A stretch of DNA of 64,000 nt from Dyadobacter fanqingshengii (GTDB lineage: Bacteria; Bacteroidota; Bacteroidia; Cytophagales; Spirosomataceae). Where the stretch lies: contig NZ_CP098806.1 of NCBI RefSeq assembly GCF_023822005.2, positions 2,790,001 to 2,854,000 on the forward strand, written 5' to 3'. The translations under genes and the position numbers were made by a program. The notes below the pieces were generated by a model that made no database searches, was not told the DNA's origin, and saw only the letters and a list, made by a program, of their open reading frames with translations. Each line of letters starts with the position of its first letter. Within the stretch, counting starts at the first letter, position 1. Positions 45,452-55,094 of the stretch are shown one piece after another.

Positions 45452-47179
45452 ATAGCATCAGATGAAGGTCTATGAATAGCAAGTGTATTAACCTGAACGG
45501 CTGGGTGGGGTTATTCGCAAACATTCCCGTTTTTGCAAGAATGCTTATCAACTTAAATTTAATAAACCTGCGTGTGGCGACCTATGTTTGCGCTTTTTAC
45601 TTACTTAACGGTAGGATGTGTTGGGGGGACATTGGAGAAGGTTTACTTGATTCAAAGGCCCTCCGGAACTTCTTAGATAAACAAAGCTTTCTAGCTCTCT
45701 GTGAATCTGTCCTTTTAATCAATTGAGAATTGAGGGTATTCTTGATTGAAACTGCCTCCGGTTTTGTGAACGTTACAGATTGCACCAGCTTTACAGAGGC
45801 TGGGCTGGGATGCCGTGGAATATTGTAGAATTTTTAAGAGGGTATTGAGGATTGCTGATGTTTTTTCGAATAACATTCGCAGTCTATCTTTAGTAGCAAC
45901 TTATTGACGTTTTGTAAACGTTTTGGGACTTGGTAGTTTTAGAGAGGGATTCGAACGGCTGACCTAAAACACTCACATCCAAGTATTTAGTATTTCCCTA
46001 AAAACTCATTCCATGATACACGAAACATCAAAAATCCCGCTCTACGCTAATTCAGTTAACCAGTTGGCTATCAAATGATTACAACTCCCTGCTTCTTAAA
46101 GTTAAAACTTTGATTTTAAAAGTCAAAAAAGTGATGCGTGATTCATGGAATTCTGAAACTAAAGCAAACGTTCTTACTATTGATCTTTTCATATTCTTGC
46201 TACATCCGGCGGTTTGACAAGCCCTATCACCAGGTCGCTTAAATGTTCGGTAGGCCGTCAGCAATAACTTTTTGACTTCCCCACTAGAAAGTGATAGTAA
46301 TGGATGATTAAAATCGTATGCTCGGGAGTAAAGCTATCTCCTGGTTCCGCTAGCCAAGACGTTACTGCTGGTCAAAAACTTTGAGCTAACCGAATAACGA
46401 ATTATATCCTTCATTTGACCTATTGCCCAAAGGCACGACTTGGCAAATAGGTTAAAAACAAAATCGAAAGCACTCTGTAACTTAAGACGCCAGCGCTCGA
46501 GAGCATGCTTTCGACGTAATACGGTTCTCCTGTGCTACGACATATGAATCACTTAGCATTAAACAATCGAAAAATCATTGACTGCCGGCGCTAGGAGCCT
46601 AAGAGTTACCTACACTGAGTTCCCGGAACTGATCGTTGCCAAGTATGTAAACATTTACAATCATCACGTATTGTCACGTTTTTCGAATGACTCAGGTAAC
46701 AAAAGCATTCCAGTAGAAAGAGACGTCATGTACATATGATTCAACTAAATACCGTTAAATAAGAAAATAAAGTAATCCCGGTAAAATTGTGACAATTATA
46801 TTACATTGTTGACAACTCGACCATACAATTAAAAGACGCCAGTTGAGAGCCATAATAAGGTCAATTAGAACCGATGTAATGCCTTTTCTCGAAATTCTTC
46901 CTGACAGGTATTTACTTTCTTGAATAACTCTGGTACTCCTGTTTGACGTTTTGTTATAAATCTGATTTTTTTAAACTGATATTTCTTACGCTCGATTTAT
47001 AGAGACCCCAAATGACTGCAGTTTACACTATTACTAGACGTTATAACACAATGGGTCAACTATGTCAAAGGAAAAATTAGACTTTCTTTTTTCTGATTAA
47101 ATAGATACAGCGAGTATATTGATCCAAATCTCGCTCAAAAATAAATGTAGTAGTCCAAATAATAGTAAAATTATTAACT
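45452..47179. other. 1.7-kb AT-rich gap without convincing genes
   Basis: This stretch has frequent stops in all frames. An 84-residue frame at 45472-45726 (+) shows no domain and is not called. It holds the 5' region of the CHAT operon, with no good promoter boxes, and a tRNA-3'-end-like fragment at 45941-45957. Beyond that I see nothing coding, and the base composition resembles decayed or foreign DNA. Confidence 0.6.
45941..45957 (-). other. tRNA 3'-end-like fragment, possible attachment-site remnant
   Basis: On the minus strand the sequence reads CGTTCGAATCCCTCTCT, the T-loop and 3' T-stem of a tRNA. The 5' T-stem does not pair (CGGCT against GAGGG), so this is not an intact tRNA. Such tRNA 3' ends are common integrase targets. 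A 13/14 match (GAGGGATTGGAACG) lies at 56009-56022. Confidence 0.3.
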
Positions 47180-47659
47180 ATGTTGAGCCAGTTGATTATT
47201 TTTATTGCAATTATTCAAAATCCCTCAGCCAATCCGCAAATTGCAACTTTCCGAAATGCTGGATATGTTGTCAGATCTGAACAAAAACCTGTAATAGACA
47301 CTCTAAAAAACGGAATAGAATCTACAAAACCCGTTGAGTACCTCGACTTTGTAAAAGACCATAATGTGGAGTTGAAAATATCAAAGGCCACGTTGATTGG
47401 AGTTTTATCAGAAAAGAAAAAGTACTATTTCTACATTAACAATGCGCCTCCTGCATTAGAAAAAATTGGAAATATAAAAAAAGACAGAAAAGAAAGCCGA
47501 CGAAAAAAAAACTCCGCCTTTGACCTATCTCCACTGATCAGAGAAAAGTACAAGACAGATGCGGAATCGAGTTTAAAATTGACTATTTCAGTCAGTACTG
47601 ATTCCTCAATGAAAATAATTATATCTCCATATTTAAAGAATACAATAGATTGGCAATAA
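47180..47659 (+). CDS. Hypothetical exported protein
   Basis: 159 residues. The hydrophobic N-terminus (MLSQLIIFIAIIQNPS) looks like a signal or anchor. The rest is strand-rich with a lysine/arginine-rich linker (KKDRKESRRKKN, near 103-114). No known family is recognised. It has host-unlike AT-rich codon use and lies 24 bp before the next gene, so the two probably form a pair. Confidence 0.55.
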   Translation: MLSQLIIFIAIIQNPSANPQIATFRNAGYVVRSEQKPVIDTLKNGIESTKPVEYLDFVKDHNVELKISKATLIGVLSEKKKYYFYINNAPPALEKIGNIKKDRKESRRKKNSAFDLSPLIREKYKTDAESSLKLTISVSTDSSMKIIISPYLKNTIDWQ

Positions 47660-47683
47660 CTTCCCTCTAACTATAATTATCGT

Positions 47684-49105
47684 ATGAAACAATCGTTTAC
47701 ATTATTACTACTACTGTTTATCTGCTCATCGGTTGTTCGAGGCCAAAAGGCTAAGGATATCTTAGAAGATGGAATACCTGTTCAAAGCGATGGAAGCATT
47801 TTTATTAAGTTTTCAGATAACTCAATCAAATATTATGCAGGTGACCTTCCAAAAAGAAGTTTATCAATTAAAGATTCGATAATATTTTTGCCAAAAAATA
47901 GCTCAATAAATGTTTTTATAAAGCCTCTAAATCCACTCAATTTTTCGTTTAATTCAGAAACAAAGATTGTGATTGATCAAATTGACGCGGACGCTGCCAA
48001 TGCGCAAAAATCAATTCTAGAATTAAATTCAAAATTCAATGGTGCTGCGGCTAGATCGATGATTGCAACCGCAACTTGTCCCTTTGGAGGTTTAGAGTCT
48101 AGTTTAAAAAAGATTAAGGATTCGCTCGAGGTAGACACCAAACCGAAGATAGTAAAACTCTTCAAATCGCTGAAAGGTTTATCATTCAATTCTGAGGATC
48201 AAACAATTTCCACGTTGAATGATGTTGAAAAACAGATTGATGATCTGGATAAACATTATAAACGGATCGTTGCCGCAATAGCTACCTTTCGCGATGATGT
48301 AAAGAACTTCACATGCCCTGTTGCAACAGACAATCCATTCATCATTAAGTATATTTTTGATCAATTGGCCGCCGAAGCTGAGAGAGTTCAAGTAATGCAA
48401 TATCGTCGAGTCAATAACCTAAAACGAGCCTATGATATCGTAAAAAAGGCTCAGGTCGATGCCAGTGAAGAAAAAGACGGATTGAGGTGGTGCACGTTCG
48501 TTAAAGAGGTTGAGATAGAAAAAGGTAAAATAAGTATATTTACTATAACAATTTATAAATCTGGTTTTAGATTATCGAATTCCGACGATGAATCTATCGA
48601 AGTCGACGAAATTATTGAAAATTCAAAAGTTGAAGTTACAAAAGCGACCATTAGGTTTAGAAGATTTCAAAGGTTTGTACCTGAAGTTTCCGCCGGAGTA
48701 GCCTATGTAGATTTAAGCTATCCTAAGTATGGTATCGATAAAGACGCAGCTTCTAACGAGCAAAGAGTCGTCAATTCAGGTAATGATAACATGAAAAGGA
48801 TTAACATTACAGGCATGATAAACTACAATTATTTCATTCAAAATTCCCAGGTACACCCGTTTGTACAGTTGGGAGCAGGAGCAAATATTGATTTTCCAGT
48901 CTTATTAATAGGAGGAGGTCTTCGGTTTAATTTTGTTGGTGGAAGTCGATTGGCATTTGCTGGTGGAATCGCCTCCTCTTGGATAAAGTCGTTGGACAAA
49001 CTCAAATTAGGCTCCGTTGTTAACAGTCAAGCGGATTTAGATAGTGATATAAGATATCAATTTGCCAAGCCAAAAGTATATTTTGGTGTTCAATTCGGGT
49101 TTTGA
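47684..49105 (+). CDS. Exported protein with C-terminal outer-membrane beta-barrel
   Basis: 473 residues with a signal peptide (MKQSFTLLLLLFICSSVVRGQ). Residues about 90-270 are helical or coiled-coil (SILELNSKFN, DDLDKHYKRIVAAIATF). From about 330 to the end, amphipathic strands alternate (VPEVSAGVAYVDLSY, FVQLGAGANIDFPVLLIGGGLRFNF in outline) and the chain ends in Phe (FGVQFGF), a hallmark of outer-membrane barrels. No specific family is recognised. Together with the preceding gene it may form a surface complex. Confidence 0.65.
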   Translation: MKQSFTLLLLLFICSSVVRGQKAKDILEDGIPVQSDGSIFIKFSDNSIKYYAGDLPKRSLSIKDSIIFLPKNSSINVFIKPLNPLNFSFNSETKIVIDQIDADAANAQKSILELNSKFNGAAARSMIATATCPFGGLESSLKKIKDSLEVDTKPKIVKLFKSLKGLSFNSEDQTISTLNDVEKQIDDLDKHYKRIVAAIATFRDDVKNFTCPVATDNPFIIKYIFDQLAAEAERVQVMQYRRVNNLKRAYDIVKKAQVDASEEKDGLRWCTFVKEVEIEKGKISIFTITIYKSGFRLSNSDDESIEVDEIIENSKVEVTKATIRFRRFQRFVPEVSAGVAYVDLSYPKYGIDKDAASNEQRVVNSGNDNMKRINITGMINYNYFIQNSQVHPFVQLGAGANIDFPVLLIGGGLRFNFVGGSRLAFAGGIASSWIKSLDKLKLGSVVNSQADLDSDIRYQFAKPKVYFGVQFGF

Positions 49106-49791
49106 AGTTGGTTAGCGAAATGCAATTTTAAGTTTCGAAGGGTTACCAATAAAGCCGGGCGAGTAAAATATGGTAATGTTTGCAATAGATACTAACGAAA
49201 GAGTTATAATTTGATATACAAAGACCATTAGGTGATACATGAATTTTTAAATAGAGAAATTGCTCCGGTGCCGCCCCTATATGTAATGGAGCGATTTTGA
49301 ATAGCCTCCATTGTAAACCGTATATCACAATCCAATCATAAAAGGTTTTTTTTCTTAACATAGTATACCCGAGGTGTTCCAGCTGATGATTTAAAGTTTA
49401 ATATGCGTATTATTTTACTTCTGAATTTTTACCGATTTGGCAAATTTAAAGAAGGAGGTGTGGTCTTTGCAATTTATTGTTTGATTCAATGCAGATAACT
49501 CGAGCCGTTTCTTTACAATTCCTTCATTATTTTATAGAAATACTTTTGGATTTGAATTTTACTATATTTTTGTGTGAAGTCGGTTTAAAGGGAGGTGCAA
49601 TGATGGGCGTTGCCGCGCCTTGCCATCTTATTTCTACCATGGAAGATGCGATTCAATACAGAAGAGAACTTGTGACTATTTTTTCATATTCAATATAGAG
49701 CCTAATGTTTTATAGCTATATAAACAGAAAGGGCAAGTTATATTCATCAAAGAGTTCTATAAATATAATTTATCAAAAATAAATCAGCGCA
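49106..49791. other. AT-rich gap with one doubtful short frame
   Basis: A 73-residue frame at 49477-49698 (+) starts with TTG and contains LKGGAMMGVAAPCHLIS, but no family is recognised and it could be a gene fragment. The remainder is AT-rich and shows no repeats or hairpins that I can support. Confidence 0.5.
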
Positions 49792-50349
49792 ATGAAATTT
49801 TTAGAAAAAACGAACGTCGACGCAGCCCAGAGAGATCTCGGCAATGGGGGATACACTGTGCCGAATACTACAATTACCTGGTTGTCTATAATTTATATTG
49901 TCGTTAATATTACTGCCAATTCGTTAAACAGTTTTATATCAGGTATGCCTCAGAGAAATTATGAGAATAGAGCATTTGAGTTAAAACGGCAAAATTTCCA
50001 ACTACAGGCGCTTCAAAGAGTCCTGGAGATAAGCGATGAAGAAGATAGAAGATTTTCTTTGGAGTTGCTTGTCAAAACAGGGATCCTTTCTGATAATAAG
50101 AATGGTATGTTGTTGGATTTTATTAAGCAAAGTAAAAAAATACCGCATTGGTCAGCTAGGTCACTTGAACTACTGAATAACTACTTGCCTAATCAAGGCA
50201 ATACTTATCTGCCAACAGGATCTAATTTGCAGATTGGTGGAGCGGGAAACAATACCCCACCGGGGAATGTCAGTAACAACGGCACGGTAAACTCAGCGGG
50301 GAGCATGCCCAGATCTATCAATGATTCAGCAAATCGGGCAAGTAGGTGA
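49792..50349 (+). CDS. Hypothetical single-TM protein upstream of the trypsin-like protease
   Basis: 185 residues. A TM helix spans about 29-47 (WLSIIYIVVNITANSLN), followed by a helical segment (60-135: RQNFQLQALQRVLEISDEEDRRFS in outline). The C-terminal 50 residues are Asn/Gly/Pro/Ser-rich and likely disordered. No family is recognised. It is 52 bp before the S1 protease gene and on the same strand, so it may regulate or anchor the protease. Confidence 0.6.
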   Translation: MKFLEKTNVDAAQRDLGNGGYTVPNTTITWLSIIYIVVNITANSLNSFISGMPQRNYENRAFELKRQNFQLQALQRVLEISDEEDRRFSLELLVKTGILSDNKNGMLLDFIKQSKKIPHWSARSLELLNNYLPNQGNTYLPTGSNLQIGGAGNNTPPGNVSNNGTVNSAGSMPRSINDSANRASR

Positions 50350-50401
50350 CAGATTGTTAATTACAAGATTTAATAAACTACAACAAAAAAACAGGTAAAC
50401 T

Positions 50402-51301
50402 ATGTGTAACAAACGAGGGTGTCAATGTGAAGAAAATTTCGATGCAGAAATTGCATTCAAAAGACTGAGTGAAAAATATAATGATCTTGCCGAAATTGTT
50501 GCCAACTATTTATCAGAAGCTGATATTGCTGACAGGTCTATTCGTGCGAAATCTGCACAGCGAATGGCAGAGTTGCTCATTAGAATAGTGGGCGGTTCAA
50601 GAGTCGCGGAGGGCGAATACCCTGAATGCTGCTTGGTTGGAACAAAAAATGTAAATGGAACTTCAGATTGGTTTTGTACAGGCATTTTGGTTCATCCAAG
50701 AATTGTTTTGACAGCGGCTCATTGTTTCCAGCCGGGGAGTTCCTATGTTGTCGCATTAAACACCGTGAATCAAAATGGATTGTCAAAAGCAGAAATTATT
50801 GATGTAAAGAAAGCGGTTCAACATGCAGGGTATCAACAAACAGGAAAATTCAATGATATTTCAGTTCTAGTATTGAGCAGAACAGCTGCTACCGTTCCAA
50901 TCCAAATTGCATCCTCAGACGAAATAAATACTGCCCTGAATACAACGTTAGTAGGCTTTGGAAATGATGACGTAAATAGTACTGTTGGATTTGGCATCAA
51001 AAGAGTGGTGAGCGTTCCCATAAACAGTATCAGAAGAGCAATTCATGATAATTTGGACGCGGATGAAAACTATTACGATTATGAATCTGATTTGGAGTTC
51101 GTTGCAGGAGGAAACGGCTATGACTCATGCAATGGGGATAGTGGCGGACCTGCATACATAGTAGTTGATGGAGTGAGAAAGCTGGCTGGATTGACATCAA
51201 GATCAACGGCGAGGGCAAACACGCGCTGCGGTGATGGAGGCATTTACACACGCGTTGATGCGCACCTTAACTTCATAAGCGCGCTCACTCCTATTTCCTG
51301 A
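50402..51301 (+). CDS. Trypsin-like (S1) serine protease with zymogen-type activation site
   Basis: 299 residues. The N-terminal 60 residues are helical and followed by R61-IVGG, the classical trypsinogen cleavage point. The triad is complete: LTAAHCF (His107), FNDISVLVL (Asp152) and CNGDSGGP (Ser247). Asp241, six residues before Ser247, matches trypsin Asp189, so cleavage after Arg or Lys is predicted. That specificity fits its own activation site. There is no evident signal peptide, which is unusual for trypsins and suggests action inside the cell, as in conflict systems where a helical adaptor precedes the protease. It follows a small TM protein by 52 bp. Confidence 0.9.
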   Translation: MCNKRGCQCEENFDAEIAFKRLSEKYNDLAEIVANYLSEADIADRSIRAKSAQRMAELLIRIVGGSRVAEGEYPECCLVGTKNVNGTSDWFCTGILVHPRIVLTAAHCFQPGSSYVVALNTVNQNGLSKAEIIDVKKAVQHAGYQQTGKFNDISVLVLSRTAATVPIQIASSDEINTALNTTLVGFGNDDVNSTVGFGIKRVVSVPINSIRRAIHDNLDADENYYDYESDLEFVAGGNGYDSCNGDSGGPAYIVVDGVRKLAGLTSRSTARANTRCGDGGIYTRVDAHLNFISALTPIS

Positions 51302-51713
51302 TTTTGCCTGAAATATTTTGTGATGGTCAAATTGAATAAGCTGTTAATTCGGGTTGCAATCTTGTTCTCAACAAAACGGAAATTACTGAAATCGACATAG
51401 ATGAAACCGATAGGTATTTTTCTTATTCTTCGGGAGCTAAGTTTAAAATCTCTCAAAGTATTCGAGAGTGACAGTATTGGCGAAAAGGCGAACTGGATTT
51501 TGTGTCTAATAGTACCCATACTCATGGGCCTAAAAAAAGCCATAAATGGCAGTTCGTGATTTCGAAAATTCGCAGAAGACTGAAGTTATGAATGACCAAA
51601 GGCTGATATAGAGATTTTCATAGCCTTGATTCGCGGCATTTAGTCAGCAAAATCTGCACTGAGCTAAAAGTTTTAAAGCTTACAATATTAGCAGCCAAGG
51701 ATTAAAATGAAGT

Positions 51714-51755
51714 TAGCCGCTTCCTAGGCAATAAGATAAGCCTAGGAAGCGGCTA
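51714..51755. repeat. Perfect 16-bp inverted repeat
   Basis: TAGCCGCTTCCTAGGC at 51714-51729 and its exact complement at 51740-51755 enclose a 10-base loop. No T-run follows on either strand, so it is not a standard terminator. It stands out as GC-rich in AT-rich DNA. Confidence 0.8.
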
Positions 51756-51907
51756 CCAAACTTTGAGCAATTTAACATGTGATACTTACTGTGCAAGACT
51801 AGGTATTTAGGCTGACTATCAGAAGCGACGTAAGTGGCCGTAATATTATGATATGAAATTTGACATCTTAGGGCTAGTTGTTTTTTAATATCGTATTGAT
51901 AGATAAA

Positions 51908-51930
51908 AGCCTCAGAAAAATTCTGAGGCT
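51908..51930 (-). terminator. Rho-independent terminator of the subtilase operon
   Basis: AGCCTCAGAA, loop AAA, then TTCTGAGGCT form a 10-bp perfect stem. On the minus strand TTTTATCT follows. It lies 29 bp after the end of the 81-residue gene. Confidence 0.75.
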
Positions 51931-51958
51931 AAAATAATTCAAAATAATTTTACAGGTC

Positions 51959-52204
51959 TTAATGAAGCTGATATTTTTGTTCTGCACGTATATTGACACC
52001 GTCGATATGAGCTCGATGTATAAGATCAATATTACTTACAGATCCACTGATAGTGCCTGTGAATCTTCGAATCCGATCTATAACAAAACCCATATCTTCC
52101 ATAGTTTCAGCAACTTTTTCAATTACTTCAATATGACGATCATCAACTACAGCAAAAAAAGGTATAACCTCATCCTCATTTGTTTTTGTTTGTTGCTTGA
52201 GCAT
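51959..52204 (-). CDS. Free-standing I9-like subtilase propeptide / inhibitor (putative)
   Basis: 81 residues. The order strand (FFAVVDD), helix (IEVIEKVAETMEDMG), strand-turn-strand (FTGTISGSVS), helix (NIDLIHRAH), strand (IDGVNIRAEQKYQLH) is the ferredoxin-like pattern of inhibitor I9 propeptides. The C-terminal strand VNIRAEQKYQL resembles the end of the prodomain of the adjacent subtilase (ILVMRPEQKVYAL), both with R-[AP]-EQK. It is the second gene of the operon, 60 bp after the subtilase stop, and could block the active site in trans. The family call is by pattern, not by search. Confidence 0.6.
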   Translation of the reverse strand: MLKQQTKTNEDEVIPFFAVVDDRHIEVIEKVAETMEDMGFVIDRIRRFTGTISGSVSNIDLIHRAHIDGVNIRAEQKYQLH

Positions 52205-52264
52205 GGTTAATATTAATAGTTACCCTCCAAGATAACAAAAATATTAACAACTTCCAAATTAATT

Positions 52265-53587
52265 TTAGATGGCTTGAACTAAACCGCACCCCGAATCATA
52301 TGGGGATAAATTTAGTGACTTGGCATTTCTAGTAAGATAGTTACGAAACTCCATAGCTGGCATGTCGGGGTAGGCTTCGGCCACTAGCGCTGCAATACCA
52401 GAAACAAGAGGCGTAGCCATACTGGTTCCACTATCGACAAAGTAATTTTGAGGGCCGATATAGGAACTTCTGATATCAACGCCTGGTGCGACTAAATCTA
52501 CTGAACTGCCGCAAGAGAACAGGTCCAGAGTACCACAAGAGAAATCCGCAATACGGCCGTCTCGACTTATCGCTCCGACAGATAGAATCGATGGACAATT
52601 TGCAGGAGAATTCACTGGTTTCACTATGTTACCAGGACGATCACTATCGTTTCCGGCAGCCGCAATGATGATCGTGCCATGCTGCAACGCTCTCCGCGCG
52701 ATAGTCTCATACATTTCTTGAAAAGGGTCTGTAACCTCGACTGACCCACCCAAGGACATAGAAATAATCTTGCAATTATTACTAATCGCCCACTCAATCC
52801 CTTCAGTAAGTGACCCGTCTGTACCCTCTCCATTGTCATTCAGCACTTTACCAACGAATAGGTTAGCTTCAAACGCAACACCATATCTTTCACCAAGACT
52901 CGATGTTTTCGGGCCTGCAGCAATTCCGGCACAATGGGTACCATGGCCCAGCCGGTCGTCCGCTGAGGTAGCCCCTTCTGCGAAAAATGCACTTTGAATG
53001 GAACGATTGGCGAAATCAGGATGATCAAAATCAAAACCTGTGTCCAACACAGCCAAATTCACTCCTTTTCCAGAATATTTAGATGCCAAAACATTGGTCA
53101 TTTCCAAATGCCAAGCTCCGCTCAGTGCTAGATCTGTCCGCTCTGTCTTCGAACTAGCTCCAATTGTAGCGCCACTCGGTTCTAACGACTTCTCATATAA
53201 ATGCTTTACTGCGTCAAAATAACCCTGCATGTAGAAGGGATTAAGATTGTTTAGTGCATATACCTTCTGTTCTGGGCGCATCACCAATATATCTTTATCG
53301 TCTTCAATTCTCTTCATCAATTGTGCATCTTTTCCATCCAATACTATAACTCCTAGCTGTTGTAAATACAAGCCCTGAGCTCCTTCATTAAATGCTTGTA
53401 CCGAAAACCCCTTCTTTTTGTTGTTATAATCATTTGACGATGCGATTCGAAGTGATGTCTTTCTCTCAATAGTGTTCTTAATTTTCTTGTCCTGAAAATT
53501 TTTTACGACTGCAATGTATCTACCCGTTGTTTTTGACCCATCAATCGAGGATCCCCTCTTTACGGGATTTATGGAAAACTGGCTCAT
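52265..53587 (-). CDS. S8-family subtilisin-like protease
   Basis: 440 residues. Residues about 20-113 are an I9-like propeptide (RYIAVVKN ... ILVMRPEQKVYALN). The catalytic domain has LAVLDTGFDFDHPDF (Asp182), GHGTHCAGI (His215), AAAGND (Asn313) and GTSMATPLVSG (Ser389). There is no clear signal peptide, so it may work inside the cell. It is followed on the same strand by the 81-residue inhibitor-like gene and a terminator, forming a two-gene unit convergent with the trypsin-like gene. Confidence 0.92.
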   Translation of the reverse strand: MSQFSINPVKRGSSIDGSKTTGRYIAVVKNFQDKKIKNTIERKTSLRIASSNDYNNKKKGFSVQAFNEGAQGLYLQQLGVIVLDGKDAQLMKRIEDDKDILVMRPEQKVYALNNLNPFYMQGYFDAVKHLYEKSLEPSGATIGASSKTERTDLALSGAWHLEMTNVLASKYSGKGVNLAVLDTGFDFDHPDFANRSIQSAFFAEGATSADDRLGHGTHCAGIAAGPKTSSLGERYGVAFEANLFVGKVLNDNGEGTDGSLTEGIEWAISNNCKIISMSLGGSVEVTDPFQEMYETIARRALQHGTIIIAAAGNDSDRPGNIVKPVNSPANCPSILSVGAISRDGRIADFSCGTLDLFSCGSSVDLVAPGVDIRSSYIGPQNYFVDSGTSMATPLVSGIAALVAEAYPDMPAMEFRNYLTRNAKSLNLSPYDSGCGLVQAI

Positions 53588-54239
53588 ATGTAAAATTGTT
53601 AATATGGGGAAAATTTGATGTTAGTAATATAAATTGAGTACAAATTTCTTTAATAACACAAAACACGTGATACTACACAATATATTTATCCATAATACCA
53701 AATTAGGTACTATATACGGAAGCGAGACGCTCACAAAGTAGAAGTTTACATGAGCGAATTTAGGACAAATCACTGCTGGTGAAATTAATAAAAAAAGTAT
53801 AAAATAAATAAATATATCGTTTGTTATTTGATGACTCTGTTCACCAAATGTATGCTAGCGGGTGGATCAAAACGCACAAAGGATTTCAATCCAGTAGATG
53901 ATGGATTGCTCTAAGTTTCCTTTGGCAGTTTCTTGCCAATTTAAATTCCGACTGAGGCGCTGTTTAATTTTCGAACCTTGGACCTCAGCCTACCTTGCCA
54001 GTGACAGGCCAGTGTTGTAACGGTTTACTCCTTGCACAGTGAGGTGTATATATATTGGTAATGCTAGTCAATTGCGGACGTCAAAAGCTATTGCGATATG
54101 CTAGGATATAAACTACCTGACCGTTTAGTAAGTTTTCTAGCAAGGTCAGCACTATGTACGAAAGAGTTTTTATATTGTACAATCACTTTTTTGGACCATT
54201 GGTATTCATTTACCTTCCTAACTTTATCTATTTGCAGTC
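53588..54239. other. AT-rich gap upstream of two divergent genes
   Basis: No gene is seen. It must contain the promoters for the subtilase (minus) and the 284-residue gene (plus). TAACTTTA at 54219-54226 is a near match to a -7 box, 13 bp before the plus-strand ATG. Confidence 0.5.
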
Positions 54240-55094
54240 ATGGAATACAAGAAAGAAAAAGAGGAATCTGCTGACGTACAGGTTGGACCGTTTTTACTAA
54301 GTAGAAATACCTACCGTTTTATTATTCGATTCGGCGGACCCTTTTTTACAGTGTTAGGGCTAGTTCTATCAATCTTTCAAGTTTACCAGGCGACTGCAGA
54401 TTCAAAAGAAAACCAGGACCGCATGGTTGAAATTCTTGCGAAGATGTCTACAAAGAACATCGGAGAGTTTCCAGCTAATTTGAATAAAATCAACATTTTA
54501 CTTGAAAATGCAAAAGACAGCGTTCATATATTGGCTGATGTGCCTGCCTACGGGCAGTTCTCTAGCCCCGACGATTATCTGAAGTATAAAAGATTTCTCG
54601 ATGGTATCAATGCGGGGTCTAAAAGGAAAATCGAGGTGAAGATGGTTACGTATGGAGCTGATAAGAGAATAGAAAAGATAAGAGAGCAATTCTCACAAGC
54701 TAAAATAATTTACACAGAATTAAATCCTAACGGCACCCTGAAAAAGAAAATTGACAACTACTTCGAAAAACTATTTACTCGTAGACAAAATGAAAAAATC
54801 GATATAAAAGAATACGACTTATATAGATATATTGAGGAAGTTAATAAGAATTTGGTTTACAGCATAAAGACAACGACAACTATTGACTATCTCGAGGAGA
54901 ACAGGTCAAATTTTCCAATGTTTATTTGGGTTCGGGATGGAGAGGAAGCGATATTTTCTTTGATAAATTATCCAAATAACACGACGGAAGTTGCTTTCGA
55001 AACAGTTGATAAGCCCCTTGTGAGTATGCTAGAAAATATTTTTCAAGGAGCATATCTGCAAGCGAGTAATTCTCCCAAAGATTCCACCAAATAG
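54240..55094 (+). CDS. Hypothetical membrane-anchored protein, possibly PLD-like
   Basis: 284 residues. One TM helix at about 33-50 follows a charged N-terminus (MEYKKEKEES), so the bulk may face either side. The soluble part (ILLENAKDSVHILADVPAYGQFSSPDDYLKY in outline, then FPMFIWVRDGEEAIFSLIN near the end) resembles, in layout only, the degenerate phospholipase-D-like domains that sense or bind nucleotides. No HKD motif is present, so it should not be catalytic as a PLD. Function unknown. Confidence 0.5.
   Translation: MEYKKEKEESADVQVGPFLLSRNTYRFIIRFGGPFFTVLGLVLSIFQVYQATADSKENQDRMVEILAKMSTKNIGEFPANLNKINILLENAKDSVHILADVPAYGQFSSPDDYLKYKRFLDGINAGSKRKIEVKMVTYGADKRIEKIREQFSQAKIIYTELNPNGTLKKKIDNYFEKLFTRRQNEKIDIKEYDLYRYIEEVNKNLVYSIKTTTTIDYLEENRSNFPMFIWVRDGEEAIFSLINYPNNTTEVAFETVDKPLVSMLENIFQGAYLQASNSPKDSTK

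Larger units (their letters stand above)
51302..51958. other. Gap between trypsin and propeptide-like genes, with two hairpins
   Basis: No gene is seen. It contains a perfect 16-bp inverted repeat (51714-51755) and a terminator for the minus-strand genes (51908-51930), each listed separately. Confidence 0.6.

Noticed and set aside
45472..45726. 84-residue plus-strand frame upstream of the CHAT gene
   Set aside because: No domain, no promoter boxes, and composition like its non-coding surroundings. It might be a leader peptide but nothing supports that.
45925..46090. Intact tRNA gene around the T-loop-like fragment
   Set aside because: The T-stem does not pair and no anticodon or acceptor stem can be drawn, so only a fragment is listed.
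46481..46860. Short repeated words (AAGACGCCAG near 46485 and 46836)
   Set aside because: Only about ten bases are shared and the context differs, so chance cannot be excluded.
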